A DNA stretch of 64,000 nucleotides, taken from NCBI RefSeq assembly GCF_013394595.1, contig NZ_CP053348.1, positions 2,134,001 to 2,198,000 of the forward strand. Reading direction: 5' to 3'. Positions 28,101 through 37,080 of this stretch are shown in pieces. Both the position numbers and the translations under genes were made by a program. A model generated the notes under the pieces. It searched no databases. It was not told where the DNA came from and was given only the letters and a program-made list of their open reading frames with translations. Origin of the DNA: Winogradskyella forsetii (GTDB taxonomy: Bacteria > Bacteroidota > Bacteroidia > Flavobacteriales > Flavobacteriaceae). The first letter of the stretch is position 1. Each line of letters begins with the position of its first letter.

Positions 28101-28809
28101 TGAAGGTGGTTTAGAACCGGGAAAACCGATAAAGGAAAATGCAAATGACACCAATCTAAATAATCCATTTTCTAGACATCACGGATTTTTACTCAATAAG
28201 TTTATAAATCCAGACATCCATACTATTTGGGTTAATGTGGATGAACCAGAAGAATTAAGCGGAACATCAAGAATAAATAATTATGAAATTGAAGCTGTTG
28301 AGCTCATCATAAAACTACTAAAAAAATCAAATGGATTTGAAGAGTATATGAAACATTGGCAAAACAATAACGACCAAAATAAAGTTCAAGAAGAACAAGA
28401 AATTGGTTTAATTAGTTTTTACGGACACCAAGTGTCAAGACTGAAAGAAGTTGCCTTAAAGGCAAGAAACAAATATAATATACCAGTTCGTTTAAATACT
28501 GTCGATAAATTTCAAGGTATGGAAAGAAACATCATTATTGTTTCAACAGTAAGGAGTGATAAAAAGATAGAAAACGGAATAACGAAAACGAATAAAGATA
28601 TTGGTTTTGCTAAATCACCTAAACGATTGAATGTAGCACTATCAAGAGCCAAACGATTATTAATAGTTGTTGGTAATAAAAATATGTTTTACAGATTTAA
28701 AGATAAAAATGGAAACCAAATTTATAAAAATGTAATTGACACTATAAACGATGAAGGGATTGTTGTTGATTTCAAAAACTTAAAAAAAGAATTTGGTGAT
28801 GATGAATAA
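25159..28809 (+). CDS. Upf1-like superfamily 1 helicase
   Basis: A 1216-residue protein. The C-terminal half is an SF1 (Upf1/AAA_11-AAA_12) helicase: Walker A GPPGTGKT at 646-653, DEAS at 877-880, GDHRQLPP shortly after, QYRMHP near 964-969, FQGMER near 1118-1123 and a final NVALSRAKRLLIVVGN. The first 600 residues are unassigned and could bind a substrate or partner. It probably unwinds RNA or DNA. It is the first gene of a four-gene operon and overlaps the next gene by about ten bases. Confidence 0.85.
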   Translation: MAYHNNEDIFDDEPIELIIRFENKAVSTLDKQNKGSFEELKRWIENKSIKCFFQKKNEDEHKVTFQIENKQIELVLKWQEQTFDYKTIINQKSKNVISEIQQLNSDEYSVTENCKVKLIDFKKPYRSQRELEDLYNKICKLEISPKSEIENQQEIWDKWIEAQKLILNKNSQPLEIVKYDQPINIHESLYQFRVKLKQEENLEFKNIEKIISEEPFNLNERINPDGSLLLRFKDINDVLDRVIQKDFTTILERNKQIACVLKITPFSISNKISKTFNNRFIVSNNSDTINVYINNLSQKQEVVDKMFLEQFYFKTYGAEFEIDWHCNIKLDKNLNISDHLLRRLRHNVFSRKHNEFDSLKKMYQELITIFGKDKVKSKVHLHFDQSRVNEPIRFENSSFKNTFWTEIKREFYSFDFDTNVSESQQTVAFEFVDYSDLKSKYEKIKSLNRFNIMLSPLNDDFKFKVKIDIIAKKSKKEEFLDKTRQIAGSEFYIDRGDKFEYKKRQVVIGNLNGRNSDYNYYVFNLPYKWSDDKRQTDKFFKFIEEEPKIKFVTPNLRGDQAKISWLNEAMNKITNPKEGLDLKPVNEKIKDFIFDSSKAEEIYKNLSKDEEEWNELKRHELLILNDSQRKAVLSALNCTDLALLQGPPGTGKTTVIAEMIWQMVRVNQEQKILLTSETNLAVDNALEKLLNKNHTLVKPIRFGRASKFEEEGKKYAFERIMKWVDEKFETDDNYENEVLEEDDVEIVEEDFYNNSVQLWMRRIANNSQQSNPKYSDIMKDWAFEMAQPDKEMKTLFKDKYFKYANVVGSTSSSAGSPNFGADYQRIFNDYEGELEIGQLYKRAKNLSKKHIGFNGWYKGTNLLEVIKPIEFDTVITDEASKATPPELLLPMCFGRKNIIIGDHRQLPPMLHDKTFKETLESLETTESKELASEIDKDFVETSQFERLIMHPKVSTTIKSTFNEQYRMHPKINNVIKQFYLDEGGLEPGKPIKENANDTNLNNPFSRHHGFLLNKFINPDIHTIWVNVDEPEELSGTSRINNYEIEAVELIIKLLKKSNGFEEYMKHWQNNNDQNKVQEEQEIGLISFYGHQVSRLKEVALKARNKYNIPVRLNTVDKFQGMERNIIIVSTVRSDKKIENGITKTNKDIGFAKSPKRLNVALSRAKRLLIVVGNKNMFYRFKDKNGNQIYKNVIDTINDEGIVVDFKNLKKEFGDDE

Positions 28810-31015
28810 TTTAGACTACAACATATTTAAAGCTATTGAACAAGATAAAAAACTAACTGAAATATATCTTGGTTATCAACCTTTTGAATGGTTCTTTACA
28901 AAAGCAAAGTATTCTGCAACTTGTACAGAAGCAGTTGAATTCACCCTTTTTGATAAAACAATATGTGGTTTATTAAATATTGAAGAAGCACTAAGTTTTG
29001 AACAGATTGGTGAAGTTTTAGGATTTAATGTAGAAGATAATCCTTTAAAGAATAAATACAAAGACCTAGCAGAGAGTGAAATATTAAGAGAAGCACTTCA
29101 AAGTTTAGAAGAATTTGATATGATAACTACTGGAGACACTTCTTATTCTTATTGCCAGTTAACTGATATAGGTAAGGAATACTTTCAAAAAGGGAAAAAG
29201 TTTAAAGTTCATACAAATAAGCGGTTTGAGTTATATTTTGACAACACAAATAATGACCATTCAATAGCAAAGGAAAATTTTGAGTTTTTAAAAAGTGTTA
29301 ATACTGAAGAGAATTCAATTAATTCTAGGATTAATTATGAAGATGAACAACTATTAAAATCATTTTCAGAAAATCAAATCCCTGAAATTTATAATGTTGA
29401 AAAAATGAATTCTTTTAAGGATTCTGTTCTAATCGAAAAAGAACATAAATCTGCTACTTTATATGCAGTCTTTTTGGTTGATGCAATTTCTGGAAAATAT
29501 AGAACTCTTGTTTATGAAGAATATTCAAAATCAATTAATGAATATTTTTCTTCATATTTAAATGAAAATAGAATAAATGCAGACAATTTATTTTTTCAAA
29601 TTCTACAAAAATATAGCTTTTATCAAAACCCAACTTCTGATGATTATTCATATCGTGAAGAACTAATTAAGTCTCAAAAAGAAATTGAAAGGATAATAGC
29701 TGAGAATAAAAATATTTCTGAAAAAATCGCAAAAAACATCAATCAACTAGAATTTATTGAACCATTTATGTTTATTGATAAATTAGATACAATTATCAAA
29801 AATTCAGAAAATGAAGTTTGGTTAATGTTTAATAAAGTTTCAGGTTTACTAATTGAAACATTATCTAAAATTATTATCGACATAAAAGATAAATATCTTT
29901 TCATTTATCTTCCTGTTAGTGTTGATTTAGAAACTGAATTAGAAGAGTTTAAAAGTAAAGTTTCAGAAACTTTAAATTCATATTTAATAATTGGCAACAT
30001 AGATGAATTTAACGTAATAACTGAAAACTCAAACAATACATCTATATATAAAAAAGAAATTTTTCCTTTAGAAATAAATAAAAAATCAATCAAATATCAA
30101 TTCGTTAAAAAGTATTCAAATGTAGATATTAAAGAACATATTGACGTTTTTAGACGAGATTTTGCTGATGAGTATGTGGAAAGTATTAGTAATGAAATAG
30201 ACTCTCTAATTGCCGAAAAAATAAATAGTGATGATTTATCTAATTATAGCATAGAAGAAATTGAGGATATTGATTTTAAAATAATCCCTTTTAATAAAGT
30301 AACTGAACACGATTTAATTTTAAGTGAAATTAAAGAAAATAAGATAGCATTACTAAATGCTGTAAAAAATGCAAAAAACGAGAAAATAGAATCCTTCATT
30401 ACGTCAATGTTAGAAGAACTGAAAAGTTTAGAGTTATCTGAAGAAAGAAAATTTAAAACTTTACAATCAAAAATAAATAAAGAGAAAGAAAAATTTAAAG
30501 AGATAGAATCTGGTTTATTTTTAGAATTGGAAAAGAAGTTTTTACTTAAAGAGAAAGAGTTTGAACTAATAAAAAAGAGGAAATCAATAATTATTGACAC
30601 AAATATTCTAATAGAAGAACCTAAAATAATTGATATAATTGGTTCGCTTCAAAATATTATTTTTTCTGCTAAAGTCATTGATGAACTAGATGGTTTAAAA
30701 AATAGAAGTGAAACTAAAGAAAAGGCACAAGAAGCAATTAGAGAAATCCGCAAACATCAAAAAAATAGAAATATAAGCTTCAATACAAGTAAAGTTGATA
30801 ACTTACCTGATGATTTAAATAAAAAATCACCTGATAATATGATTTTATCTGTTGCATTGCAATACCAAAAAAGAAACCCTATTCTTTTAACTAATGATAA
30901 AGGTTTGCAGATTAAAGCTGAAATGCTAGAGATTCCAGCTAAAACAATTACTGAATTAACATCTTTACTTTCTCTTAGCAAAAGAAATAGAACCAACAAT
31001 AGAAAAAAACGATAA
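28799..31015 (+). CDS. large protein with a C-terminal PIN nuclease domain
   Basis: About 738 residues. The last 140 form a PIN-like nuclease: IIIDTNILIEE (Asp at about 600), VIDELDGL, SPDNMILSVA and LLTNDKGLQ provide the acidic cluster and order seen in PhoH-linked PIN domains. PIN domains usually cut RNA. The middle contains long charged helices (coiled coil, about 520-590); the N-terminal 150 residues are unassigned. ATG at 28799 or 28802, overlapping the helicase gene. Confidence 0.78.
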   Translation: MMNNLDYNIFKAIEQDKKLTEIYLGYQPFEWFFTKAKYSATCTEAVEFTLFDKTICGLLNIEEALSFEQIGEVLGFNVEDNPLKNKYKDLAESEILREALQSLEEFDMITTGDTSYSYCQLTDIGKEYFQKGKKFKVHTNKRFELYFDNTNNDHSIAKENFEFLKSVNTEENSINSRINYEDEQLLKSFSENQIPEIYNVEKMNSFKDSVLIEKEHKSATLYAVFLVDAISGKYRTLVYEEYSKSINEYFSSYLNENRINADNLFFQILQKYSFYQNPTSDDYSYREELIKSQKEIERIIAENKNISEKIAKNINQLEFIEPFMFIDKLDTIIKNSENEVWLMFNKVSGLLIETLSKIIIDIKDKYLFIYLPVSVDLETELEEFKSKVSETLNSYLIIGNIDEFNVITENSNNTSIYKKEIFPLEINKKSIKYQFVKKYSNVDIKEHIDVFRRDFADEYVESISNEIDSLIAEKINSDDLSNYSIEEIEDIDFKIIPFNKVTEHDLILSEIKENKIALLNAVKNAKNEKIESFITSMLEELKSLELSEERKFKTLQSKINKEKEKFKEIESGLFLELEKKFLLKEKEFELIKKRKSIIIDTNILIEEPKIIDIIGSLQNIIFSAKVIDELDGLKNRSETKEKAQEAIREIRKHQKNRNISFNTSKVDNLPDDLNKKSPDNMILSVALQYQKRNPILLTNDKGLQIKAEMLEIPAKTITELTSLLSLSKRNRTNNRKKR

Positions 31016-31016
31016 T

Positions 31017-31655
31017 ATGTCTTGTTTTGAAACATCCACTTTCCTGAAAAATCCTCAAGTATTTAAAACAGAGGTTTTTATTGAAGCAGTTGAGAAATTT
31101 AACTGGGAATATGAAATTAAAAGTGATAATGAAGTTATTGTTACTAAAATACCAAATACAAAGCTTCACGGAGAATATGCAATAAAAATTAAAAATGGAA
31201 CAGTAACCTATAACAGTTATTACCTGAAAAACGGAAAAGAATTAGTTAAAGAATTACAGAGTGAGTTTTTTACGTTGAATGTTGAATACGCAAAAAAAAC
31301 AATCCTGACTGAATTTGAAAGTGTTGGGTTTACTTTAAAAAAAGATTATGACTTTGAACCAAATGAAGAAGTGAAAGAAAAGTTTTTTATGGTTGGTTAT
31401 TCTAAACTAGAAAACGAAGATGAAAAACGAACTGAAATAGAATTTTCAATTCTAAAAGATGGTACTATAATTTCTGATTCAAACTATATTCCATATGATG
31501 TTCACGAATTAGCTGATAAAGCAATGGAAGGTATAGAAAGGTCATTCGGAAATACTAGAAGAGAAGGAATTGAAATTAAAAGGAAAGAAATACCTGTAAG
31601 ATATAAAAACAAGTCTTACTGTAGTGCTTCAAATAAAATCATAGCAAAAAACTAA
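31017..31655 (+). CDS. DUF1257 (Ycf35-like) protein
   Basis: A 212-residue protein beginning MSCFETSTFLKNPQVF with the layout of DUF1257/Ycf35 proteins, which commonly neighbour Ycf46-like ATPases, as here. The C-terminus has KRKEIPVRYK. Function unknown; the conserved pairing suggests a physical or functional partner of the ATPase. It begins one base after the PIN gene stop. Confidence 0.65.
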   Translation: MSCFETSTFLKNPQVFKTEVFIEAVEKFNWEYEIKSDNEVIVTKIPNTKLHGEYAIKIKNGTVTYNSYYLKNGKELVKELQSEFFTLNVEYAKKTILTEFESVGFTLKKDYDFEPNEEVKEKFFMVGYSKLENEDEKRTEIEFSILKDGTIISDSNYIPYDVHELADKAMEGIERSFGNTRREGIEIKRKEIPVRYKNKSYCSASNKIIAKN

Positions 31656-31659
31656 AATA

Positions 31660-33261
31660 ATGGAAAAATCATTTGAAGATTTAAAATATATGCTTGATGC
31701 AAATTATCCACTAATTTATCTTGCATCGCCAGAATATGGTAGAATTATACAAAAAGTGCGAAGTACTGCTTATCGTAAAGGTTATACGTTTAGTACTTGG
31801 GATATTGTAGATGGATTACAAATTCATAACAAAGATGAAAATTCGAATAAATTAGATAAAGTTGAAAAGCATCCTAATAATGGTGAAACTAAAAACCCAG
31901 ATTCATTTCTTGAATTTTTATTAAAAGGTAATAATGAGAATCAAGAATCAAAAGAGATTTTCATTATTGAAGATGCACATAAACAGTTTCGAGACGAAAA
32001 GTTTGTGGTTCAATTAAGAAAACTCACACAATATTTTAAAGTATTAAACAAACACTTATTGTTATTATCGCCATTTTTTAAATTGCCTATTGAATTAGAA
32101 AAGTATGTTACAGTTTTAAATATGCCTTTACCAGATAAAAACGATTTAGAAAAAAGACTGAAAGTAATAACAAAGGATGAAGTTATAAATGAAGATTTAA
32201 AAAACCTAATTCTTGATGCAGGTGCTGGATTAACAGATGTTGAAGCTGATTTGGCTTTTCGTTTAGCAAAAGAAAAAGTTGGGTTAAATAGTAAAGATGC
32301 AATTAAAATTATAGCAAGCGAAAAAGAACAAATAATCAAGAAAAGCGGTATTCTAGATTACTATCATACAACAGAAAATTTAGATTCAAGCGTTGGCGGT
32401 TTAGACAGTTTAAAAGTTTGGTTGAAACAAAGAAGCAAAGCATTTGAAAGAAAGGCGAAAGCGTTTGGTTTAAAAGAACCAAAAGGAATGTTGCTTTTAG
32501 GTGTTCCTGGAACTGGTAAAAGTTTAACAGCAAAGGCAATTGCTACAGAATGGAATCAACCATTATTAAAATTAGATATAGGCAAAGTATTTCAATCAGA
32601 AGTTGGTAGTAGTGAAAATAATATCAGAAATGCAATAATGACAGCAGAAGCAATTGCGCCTTGTGTTTTATGGATAGATGAAATTGAAAAAGGTTTAAGT
32701 ACTGGTGGTGGTGAAAAAGATGGAGGAACAAATTCAAGAGTGTTTTCAACTATATTAACTTGGATGCAAGAAAAAACTAAACCAGTTTTTGTAGTTGCAA
32801 CTGCCAACAATATAAGTAATCTGCCACCTGAACTTTTAAGGAAAGGTCGTTTTGACGAAATCTTTTTTATAGACTTACCAACAAGAAAAGAAAGAAAAAA
32901 TATATTTGAGATTCATCTTAGAAAAAATAATCAATTAAATATAACTGACTTCAATCCCATAATTGAAGAATCTAAATATTTCAATGGTGCAGAAATTGAA
33001 GAAACTGTAAAAGAAGCAATGTTTAAGGCATATATTGAGAATAATGAAGAACCTGCTATTAAATTATCTCATCTAATTGAATCAGCCAAAGCGATTGTTC
33101 CGCTTGCAATTACTATGAAAAATAAAATTGACGGATTAAGAGATTGGGCATCAACAAGAGCTAGACCAGCAAGTTCTGATACAGATAAAGAAGATTTAAA
33201 GAAAGATGAAACTAAAACTCAAACATTGACAAAAAGAGAAAAGGAAGAAGATATATTTTAG
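31660..33261 (+). CDS. Ycf46-like AAA+ ATPase
   Basis: A 533-residue protein. Residues 1-230 match the Ycf46-type N-terminal region (LIYLASPEYGRI near the start); the AAA module follows with Walker A GVPGTGKS at 281-288, Walker B LWIDEIE near 337-343 and a sensor/arginine region with LLRKGRFDE. AAA ATPases of this group remodel partners by ATP hydrolysis. It closes the helicase-PIN-DUF1257 operon, 4 bases after the DUF1257 gene. Confidence 0.78.
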   Translation: MEKSFEDLKYMLDANYPLIYLASPEYGRIIQKVRSTAYRKGYTFSTWDIVDGLQIHNKDENSNKLDKVEKHPNNGETKNPDSFLEFLLKGNNENQESKEIFIIEDAHKQFRDEKFVVQLRKLTQYFKVLNKHLLLLSPFFKLPIELEKYVTVLNMPLPDKNDLEKRLKVITKDEVINEDLKNLILDAGAGLTDVEADLAFRLAKEKVGLNSKDAIKIIASEKEQIIKKSGILDYYHTTENLDSSVGGLDSLKVWLKQRSKAFERKAKAFGLKEPKGMLLLGVPGTGKSLTAKAIATEWNQPLLKLDIGKVFQSEVGSSENNIRNAIMTAEAIAPCVLWIDEIEKGLSTGGGEKDGGTNSRVFSTILTWMQEKTKPVFVVATANNISNLPPELLRKGRFDEIFFIDLPTRKERKNIFEIHLRKNNQLNITDFNPIIEESKYFNGAEIEETVKEAMFKAYIENNEEPAIKLSHLIESAKAIVPLAITMKNKIDGLRDWASTRARPASSDTDKEDLKKDETKTQTLTKREKEEDIF

Positions 33262-33477
33262 AATACGAACCTTATGAAAATAGACTGACTGAAAACAAAA
33301 GGACTAAAAAGAATATGAATTGAATGAAAAGCCAACGCTCAAAGCCATACACATTCGCAATTCGCTACAGCCAAAGCTACGCCAAAAATTGCAAAAGAGT
33401 ATGTCTTGCCAACGCTCACATTTGAACTAAATAAGAAACATCGGAAAACCAAGCAGAACGTGAAAAGCACTACTTAC
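33262..33477 (+). other. tail segment of the helicase cassette
   Basis: No gene. From about 33330 it repeats, with few changes, the tail of the restriction cassette (24659-24808). Confidence 0.7.
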
Positions 33478-33666
33478 AACAACGTGTATAAAACATAGCT
33501 ATTATAGGCTTTCCGAGAGGTTTGTGCTTATTTATTAAGTCCGCCAAATTTTTATTTTTGTATATTTAGAGACTAAAAAGTAAATAGAAAAAATAAAAAT
33601 TCGGCTCGTGCTAAATCCGAAAAGTTAGTGTGTATTTATACGCTACGTTTCATACACAAGACCGTT
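33478..33666 (+). repeat. attC-like site 21 (long form)
   Basis: 189 bp, closely similar to site 20, with differences mainly in the central arm. Tail TACTTACAAC. Next head GTTGTGGTG. Confidence 0.88.
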
Positions 33667-33689
33667 GTGGTGCATTTAAGAGAAACATT

Positions 33690-34220
33690 GTGAGTTTAAA
33701 AGAAAAGTTAGAGAAAATAGATTCTGAAATTGAAAACGGCTTGAAATTTAAAGCGTCTGACAGATTGCGGAATTTAATTCAGGAAAATCCAAACGAAACT
33801 CAATTGTGGAATAAACTGGCTGAATTATACTATGAAAGCGGATTTTTGGACTCTGCTGGAAAATATTGGATTCTGACTGAACCAACTGAAGACCGAATCA
33901 AAAAAAGTGTTGAGATTTATGTAAAATCAGTAAATTATTCTGGATATCAAATTTTGCAAGAAATTGTATTTCGTGGAGATAAATCCAAACTTTCGGAATT
34001 TGCTCAAAACAAATTGACAGAATTAGAAGCCGATAGTAAAAAGAAAGCTGATTATGTTCCGAAATTTAGCCCCAAAAAAAATAAACGGAAAAACAAAAAT
34101 TCTGAATACAAAAGAACTTTTAAAGATAAACTTGGAGAATGGACATTATTTGGAATTGTTGCTTCAATCGTAATTCTGATTATAATCGGATTTGTAACTG
34201 TAATTAAATGGATATTCTAA
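33690..34220 (+). CDS. DUF6584-like protein with a C-terminal membrane anchor
   Basis: About 176 residues: an N-terminal helical region with LRNLIQENPNETQLWNKLAE and GKYWILTEP, like DUF6584 proteins, then a Lys/Asn-rich linker and one C-terminal membrane span (about 150-175). The frame is open upstream to 33630 inside the site, but GTG at 33690 gives the usual spacing from the site. Confidence 0.65.
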   Translation: MSLKEKLEKIDSEIENGLKFKASDRLRNLIQENPNETQLWNKLAELYYESGFLDSAGKYWILTEPTEDRIKKSVEIYVKSVNYSGYQILQEIVFRGDKSKLSEFAQNKLTELEADSKKKADYVPKFSPKKNKRKNKNSEYKRTFKDKLGEWTLFGIVASIVILIIIGFVTVIKWIF

Positions 34221-34239
34221 AAATAAAAAACGACACCAC

Positions 34240-34360
34240 AACAACGTGTATAGCTCATTGCGGCTGAATTCCTAATCGGAATTCATTGCAATTTGCTATC
34301 TTTCGGTTACGGCGGAAAATCATAGCTGATTTTCCGCAACGAGCCATACACAAAACCGTT
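34240..34360 (+). repeat. attC-like site 22
   Basis: Stem GTGTATAGCTCATTGCG like site 2. Tail CACCACAAC matches head GTTGTGGTG. Next head GTTGTATGCA. Confidence 0.87.
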
Positions 34361-34378
34361 GTATGCAATTATGAAAAA

Positions 34379-34954
34379 ATGTTAACAAAACTCAGAAAAG
34401 CTTTCGATAGATTTGTGGTTCTTGAAGATGATGAATGGGAAAAATTTGAAGAAGTCATAATTATAAGAGAATTTACAAAAGGAGAATATTTTGTAAAAGA
34501 GAGTGAACCATGTAAATACGTTGGTTTTATCGATAAGGGATTGTTTAGATACTATTACCAAATAGATGGGCAACAATACACACGCCAATTCTTTTTTGAT
34601 AATAATTTTATGGCAAATTATGAAAGTTATATCACCAATGAAATATCTAATGCTTGGATAGAAGCGTTGGAAGATGCTACGGTTTTTCTAATTCCAAGAG
34701 ATAGCCTTTTTGAATTGTATACGCAATCTTTGAATTTTCAAAAACTAGGACGCAAAGTTGCGGAATATTTATTTCTTACTGTTTCAACGAAATATAAGTC
34801 GTTTCTTCTAGAAACGGCAGAAGAACGTTATCTAGACCTGATAAAAAATCGTCCAAAAGTTATTCAAAATATACCTCAATATATGATTGCTTCCTATCTA
34901 GGTATTACACCAGAAGGTTTAAGTCGTATTAGAAAACGACTTTATAAAAAATAA
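34379..34954 (+). CDS. Crp/Fnr-family transcription regulator
   Basis: A 191-residue protein with an N-terminal cyclic-nucleotide-binding-like beta roll (FTKGEYFVKESEPC, YVGFIDKGLFRYYY) and a C-terminal helix-turn-helix ending IASYLGITPEGLSRIRKRL. The ATG at 34379 is preferred over the frame's extension into the site. It probably controls the two outer-membrane protein genes that follow in the same cassette. Confidence 0.82.
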   Translation: MLTKLRKAFDRFVVLEDDEWEKFEEVIIIREFTKGEYFVKESEPCKYVGFIDKGLFRYYYQIDGQQYTRQFFFDNNFMANYESYITNEISNAWIEALEDATVFLIPRDSLFELYTQSLNFQKLGRKVAEYLFLTVSTKYKSFLLETAEERYLDLIKNRPKVIQNIPQYMIASYLGITPEGLSRIRKRLYKK

Positions 34955-35011
34955 TTAATAGCGTATATTCTTTTCTTAACCCTGATCAATTCATAAGCAA
35001 ATACTGTCAAG

Positions 35012-35019
35012 TAATTTTG
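35012..35019 (+). promoter_or_regulatory. possible Bacteroidota promoter box (TAATTTTG)
   Basis: TAATTTTG fits the Bacteroidota -7 consensus TAnnTTTG and lies 22 bases before the ATG of the first outer-membrane protein gene. A clear -33 TTG is not seen. Confidence 0.4.
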
Positions 35020-35040
35020 TACTAAATAAAAAAGTACATT

Positions 35041-35682
35041 ATGAAAAAGCAACTATTTCTCTTAATATTTATTGTTTTAATTGGTAGCCACTTAAGCGCA
35101 CAAGACAAAAGTGAAAAACTACCTGTGTATGCCAATTTTAGCATTGGTTATGGTAATACATTCTTTAGTGGTCGACTAAGTGACAAAGAAACTATTAACG
35201 ACGATCGTGGTTTTGGAAGAAACGATGGATTCACTCTTGCAACATTCTTTTATTATGCACCCGCTCAATGGAAAGGTTTTGGTTTAGGGGCTGGTGTTAA
35301 AGGTTTTTTCGCAAGTCCAAACGTTGGTGGACCCAACGATAGCGAAGAATATTTCTTCAATTATTATCATGTAGGCTTAAGTGGTAAATATCATTTTTCT
35401 AAAGAATTCAACAAAGGACTATTTGTAAAAACAAATATAGGTTTTGGTCAAATGACAGAAAAAACCAGATTTCTAAATGAAAACCGATTTGAACATCAAT
35501 TCGCTGTTGGAACAAGTATTCTGGGCGGTATAGGCTATTCTTTTCCTATAAATACCAAAATTTCTTTTAATGTAGACCTTGACTACGAAATTTCCAATAG
35601 GCGCGGTGACGTCACAGGAGAAGGGCAGGACATCAACTTTAGGAACAGCCAAGTAAGCATCAACTTCGGTGTCGGATTTTAA
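35041..35682 (+). CDS. outer-membrane beta-barrel protein
   Basis: A 213-residue protein with a signal peptide (1-20, ending LSAQ) and alternating amphipathic strands ending in a phenylalanine (VSINFGVGF), the usual outer-membrane barrel signature. Probably a small surface barrel. It is followed by a second barrel gene. Confidence 0.72.
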   Translation: MKKQLFLLIFIVLIGSHLSAQDKSEKLPVYANFSIGYGNTFFSGRLSDKETINDDRGFGRNDGFTLATFFYYAPAQWKGFGLGAGVKGFFASPNVGGPNDSEEYFFNYYHVGLSGKYHFSKEFNKGLFVKTNIGFGQMTEKTRFLNENRFEHQFAVGTSILGGIGYSFPINTKISFNVDLDYEISNRRGDVTGEGQDINFRNSQVSINFGVGF

Positions 35683-35726
35683 AAAACACACATCACTAAA
35701 TATTTAATAATTTAAAACTATAAGCA

Positions 35727-36356
35727 ATGAAAAAGTTAATCATTATCATCATTTTATTTTCAAATTTTACACTATTTGCACAATCACAAGACCAAGAAAA
35801 AGAACCGTTTAGGTACAGCCATAAATTTACCTTAGGTACAGATTTGGCACAACCCTTTTTGTTAGGTGGTTTTAACCTCAATGCAACCTATACAACAAAC
35901 AGGTGGATTTTTGATTATTCGCACGGAATAGGACTTGAAATACCAGATTTTATTAAATCAGATGAACAAGAAGACCTTAATTCGGAAATAGAAATCCCTT
36001 GGACGACGGGCCCTGGAGTAGGTTATAGAATTACCGAAAATTTGGATGCCAGAATAGATTTTAAAGCCCACCGTACCGAAGTAGATTTATTAAATGGGCA
36101 ACAAGAGTTGGAATATACACAATTTACCGCTGGCCCTGGTGTGTATTACAGATTTTATTTAGGCAAGAAAACTAGCTTTGGTCTAGAAGCATCTGCAAGA
36201 TATTGGTTTAATCTTGGAAATAACCTAGATGGCTTAGATGGAGATGACTTTAATTTTCAAGACAACAACGGAAACCAACAAAGTTTTGATACCAACATTA
36301 GTGCAGGAGTAGGTGTGAACATTGCATTAATTTACACTTTTGGAAGAAATAAATAA
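35727..36356 (+). CDS. outer-membrane beta-barrel protein
   Basis: A 209-residue protein with a signal peptide (1-19, ending LFAQS) and a predicted beta barrel (GVGVNIALIYTFG near the end). It shares general layout, but little sequence, with the preceding barrel. Together with the Crp/Fnr regulator it forms a 2.1-kb multi-gene cassette bounded by GTTGTATGCA and TGCATACAAC. Confidence 0.7.
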   Translation: MKKLIIIIILFSNFTLFAQSQDQEKEPFRYSHKFTLGTDLAQPFLLGGFNLNATYTTNRWIFDYSHGIGLEIPDFIKSDEQEDLNSEIEIPWTTGPGVGYRITENLDARIDFKAHRTEVDLLNGQQELEYTQFTAGPGVYYRFYLGKKTSFGLEASARYWFNLGNNLDGLDGDDFNFQDNNGNQQSFDTNISAGVGVNIALIYTFGRNK

Positions 36357-36472
36357 GACAGATTTTAACTACTGATTTAAGGACACTCTTTGCTTATAAT
36401 TTTTTCATAATTTGATTGTAAATAGACAATTAAATAAGAGTGTCCTTTTAAAAAATTAAAATAACTGCATAC

Positions 36473-36597
36473 AACACCGTATAAAATTAATTGCTAGTTT
36501 CTAGCTTACTTACGAAAGTCCTCTCGGACTTTCTATCTGTGATTTATTTGCTAACTTTAGTGCTTAAAACCCGCAACTAATCTTATACAACAACGTT
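36473..36597 (+). repeat. attC-like site 23
   Basis: Stem GTATAAAATTAATTGC and hairpin GAAAGTCC/GGACTTTC. Next head GTTGTATGCC. Confidence 0.88.
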
Positions 36598-36604
36598 GTA
36601 TGCC

Positions 36605-36691
36605 ATGTGGTTAAAGAGCTACGAGCGGTATATAAAAGGTGCGGAATTAAAAAAACAAGTTCAGAATTTTAAGAAAAAAGCTGATCTTTAA
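36605..36691 (+). CDS. possible 28-residue peptide in an otherwise gene-less cassette
   Basis: MWLKSYERYIKG... starts at the ATG that overlaps the cassette head and codes 28 residues, half of them basic. The remaining 250 bp of the cassette hold no frame but repeat the phrase AACAACGTCGGA twice. It may equally be a decayed or non-coding cassette. Confidence 0.3.
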   Translation: MWLKSYERYIKGAELKKQVQNFKKKADL

Positions 36692-36946
36692 AAACAAAAC
36701 GCCGGACTAGACTCTCGTACGTAAAAGAAAAAATAAAAAAGCTAAAATCGGACTATCAAGCAAAACCTAAGAAAAGAAACCCAACAACGTCGGACTGACA
36801 AGCCGTTCGGAAAATGACGATTGAAAATTTTTGCGAAGTTGGTTTCCTAAACCCAAAAGTCCTGCTATTCTGCGAACAACGTCGGAATGATAAGCTGTAC
36901 TTATAAATCAAATCGGAACAACAAACCAAAATAAAACACGGCATAC

Positions 36947-37071
36947 AACATTGTGTATAGTTCATTGCTTACCAAGTGCTTATCTGGAAAATTCCTTCGG
37001 AATTTTCTCAGGCTCGTCAAAGTTTGCTAAATTAGTAACTTAATCACGCAACAAACCATACACTGAGCGTT
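36947..37071 (+). repeat. attC-like site 24
   Basis: Stem GTGTATAGTTCATTGC with right arm GCAACAAACCATACAC; central GGAAAATTCC/GGAATTTTC. Tail GGCATACAAC matches head GTTGTATGCC exactly. Next head GTTAGCTACA. Confidence 0.86.
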
Positions 37072-37080
37072 AGCTACAAT

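Noticed and set aside
30244..30600. 118-codon frame on the - strand within the PIN gene
   Set aside because: Serine/phenylalanine-rich mirror of a lysine/glutamate-rich coding strand; typical shadow frame.
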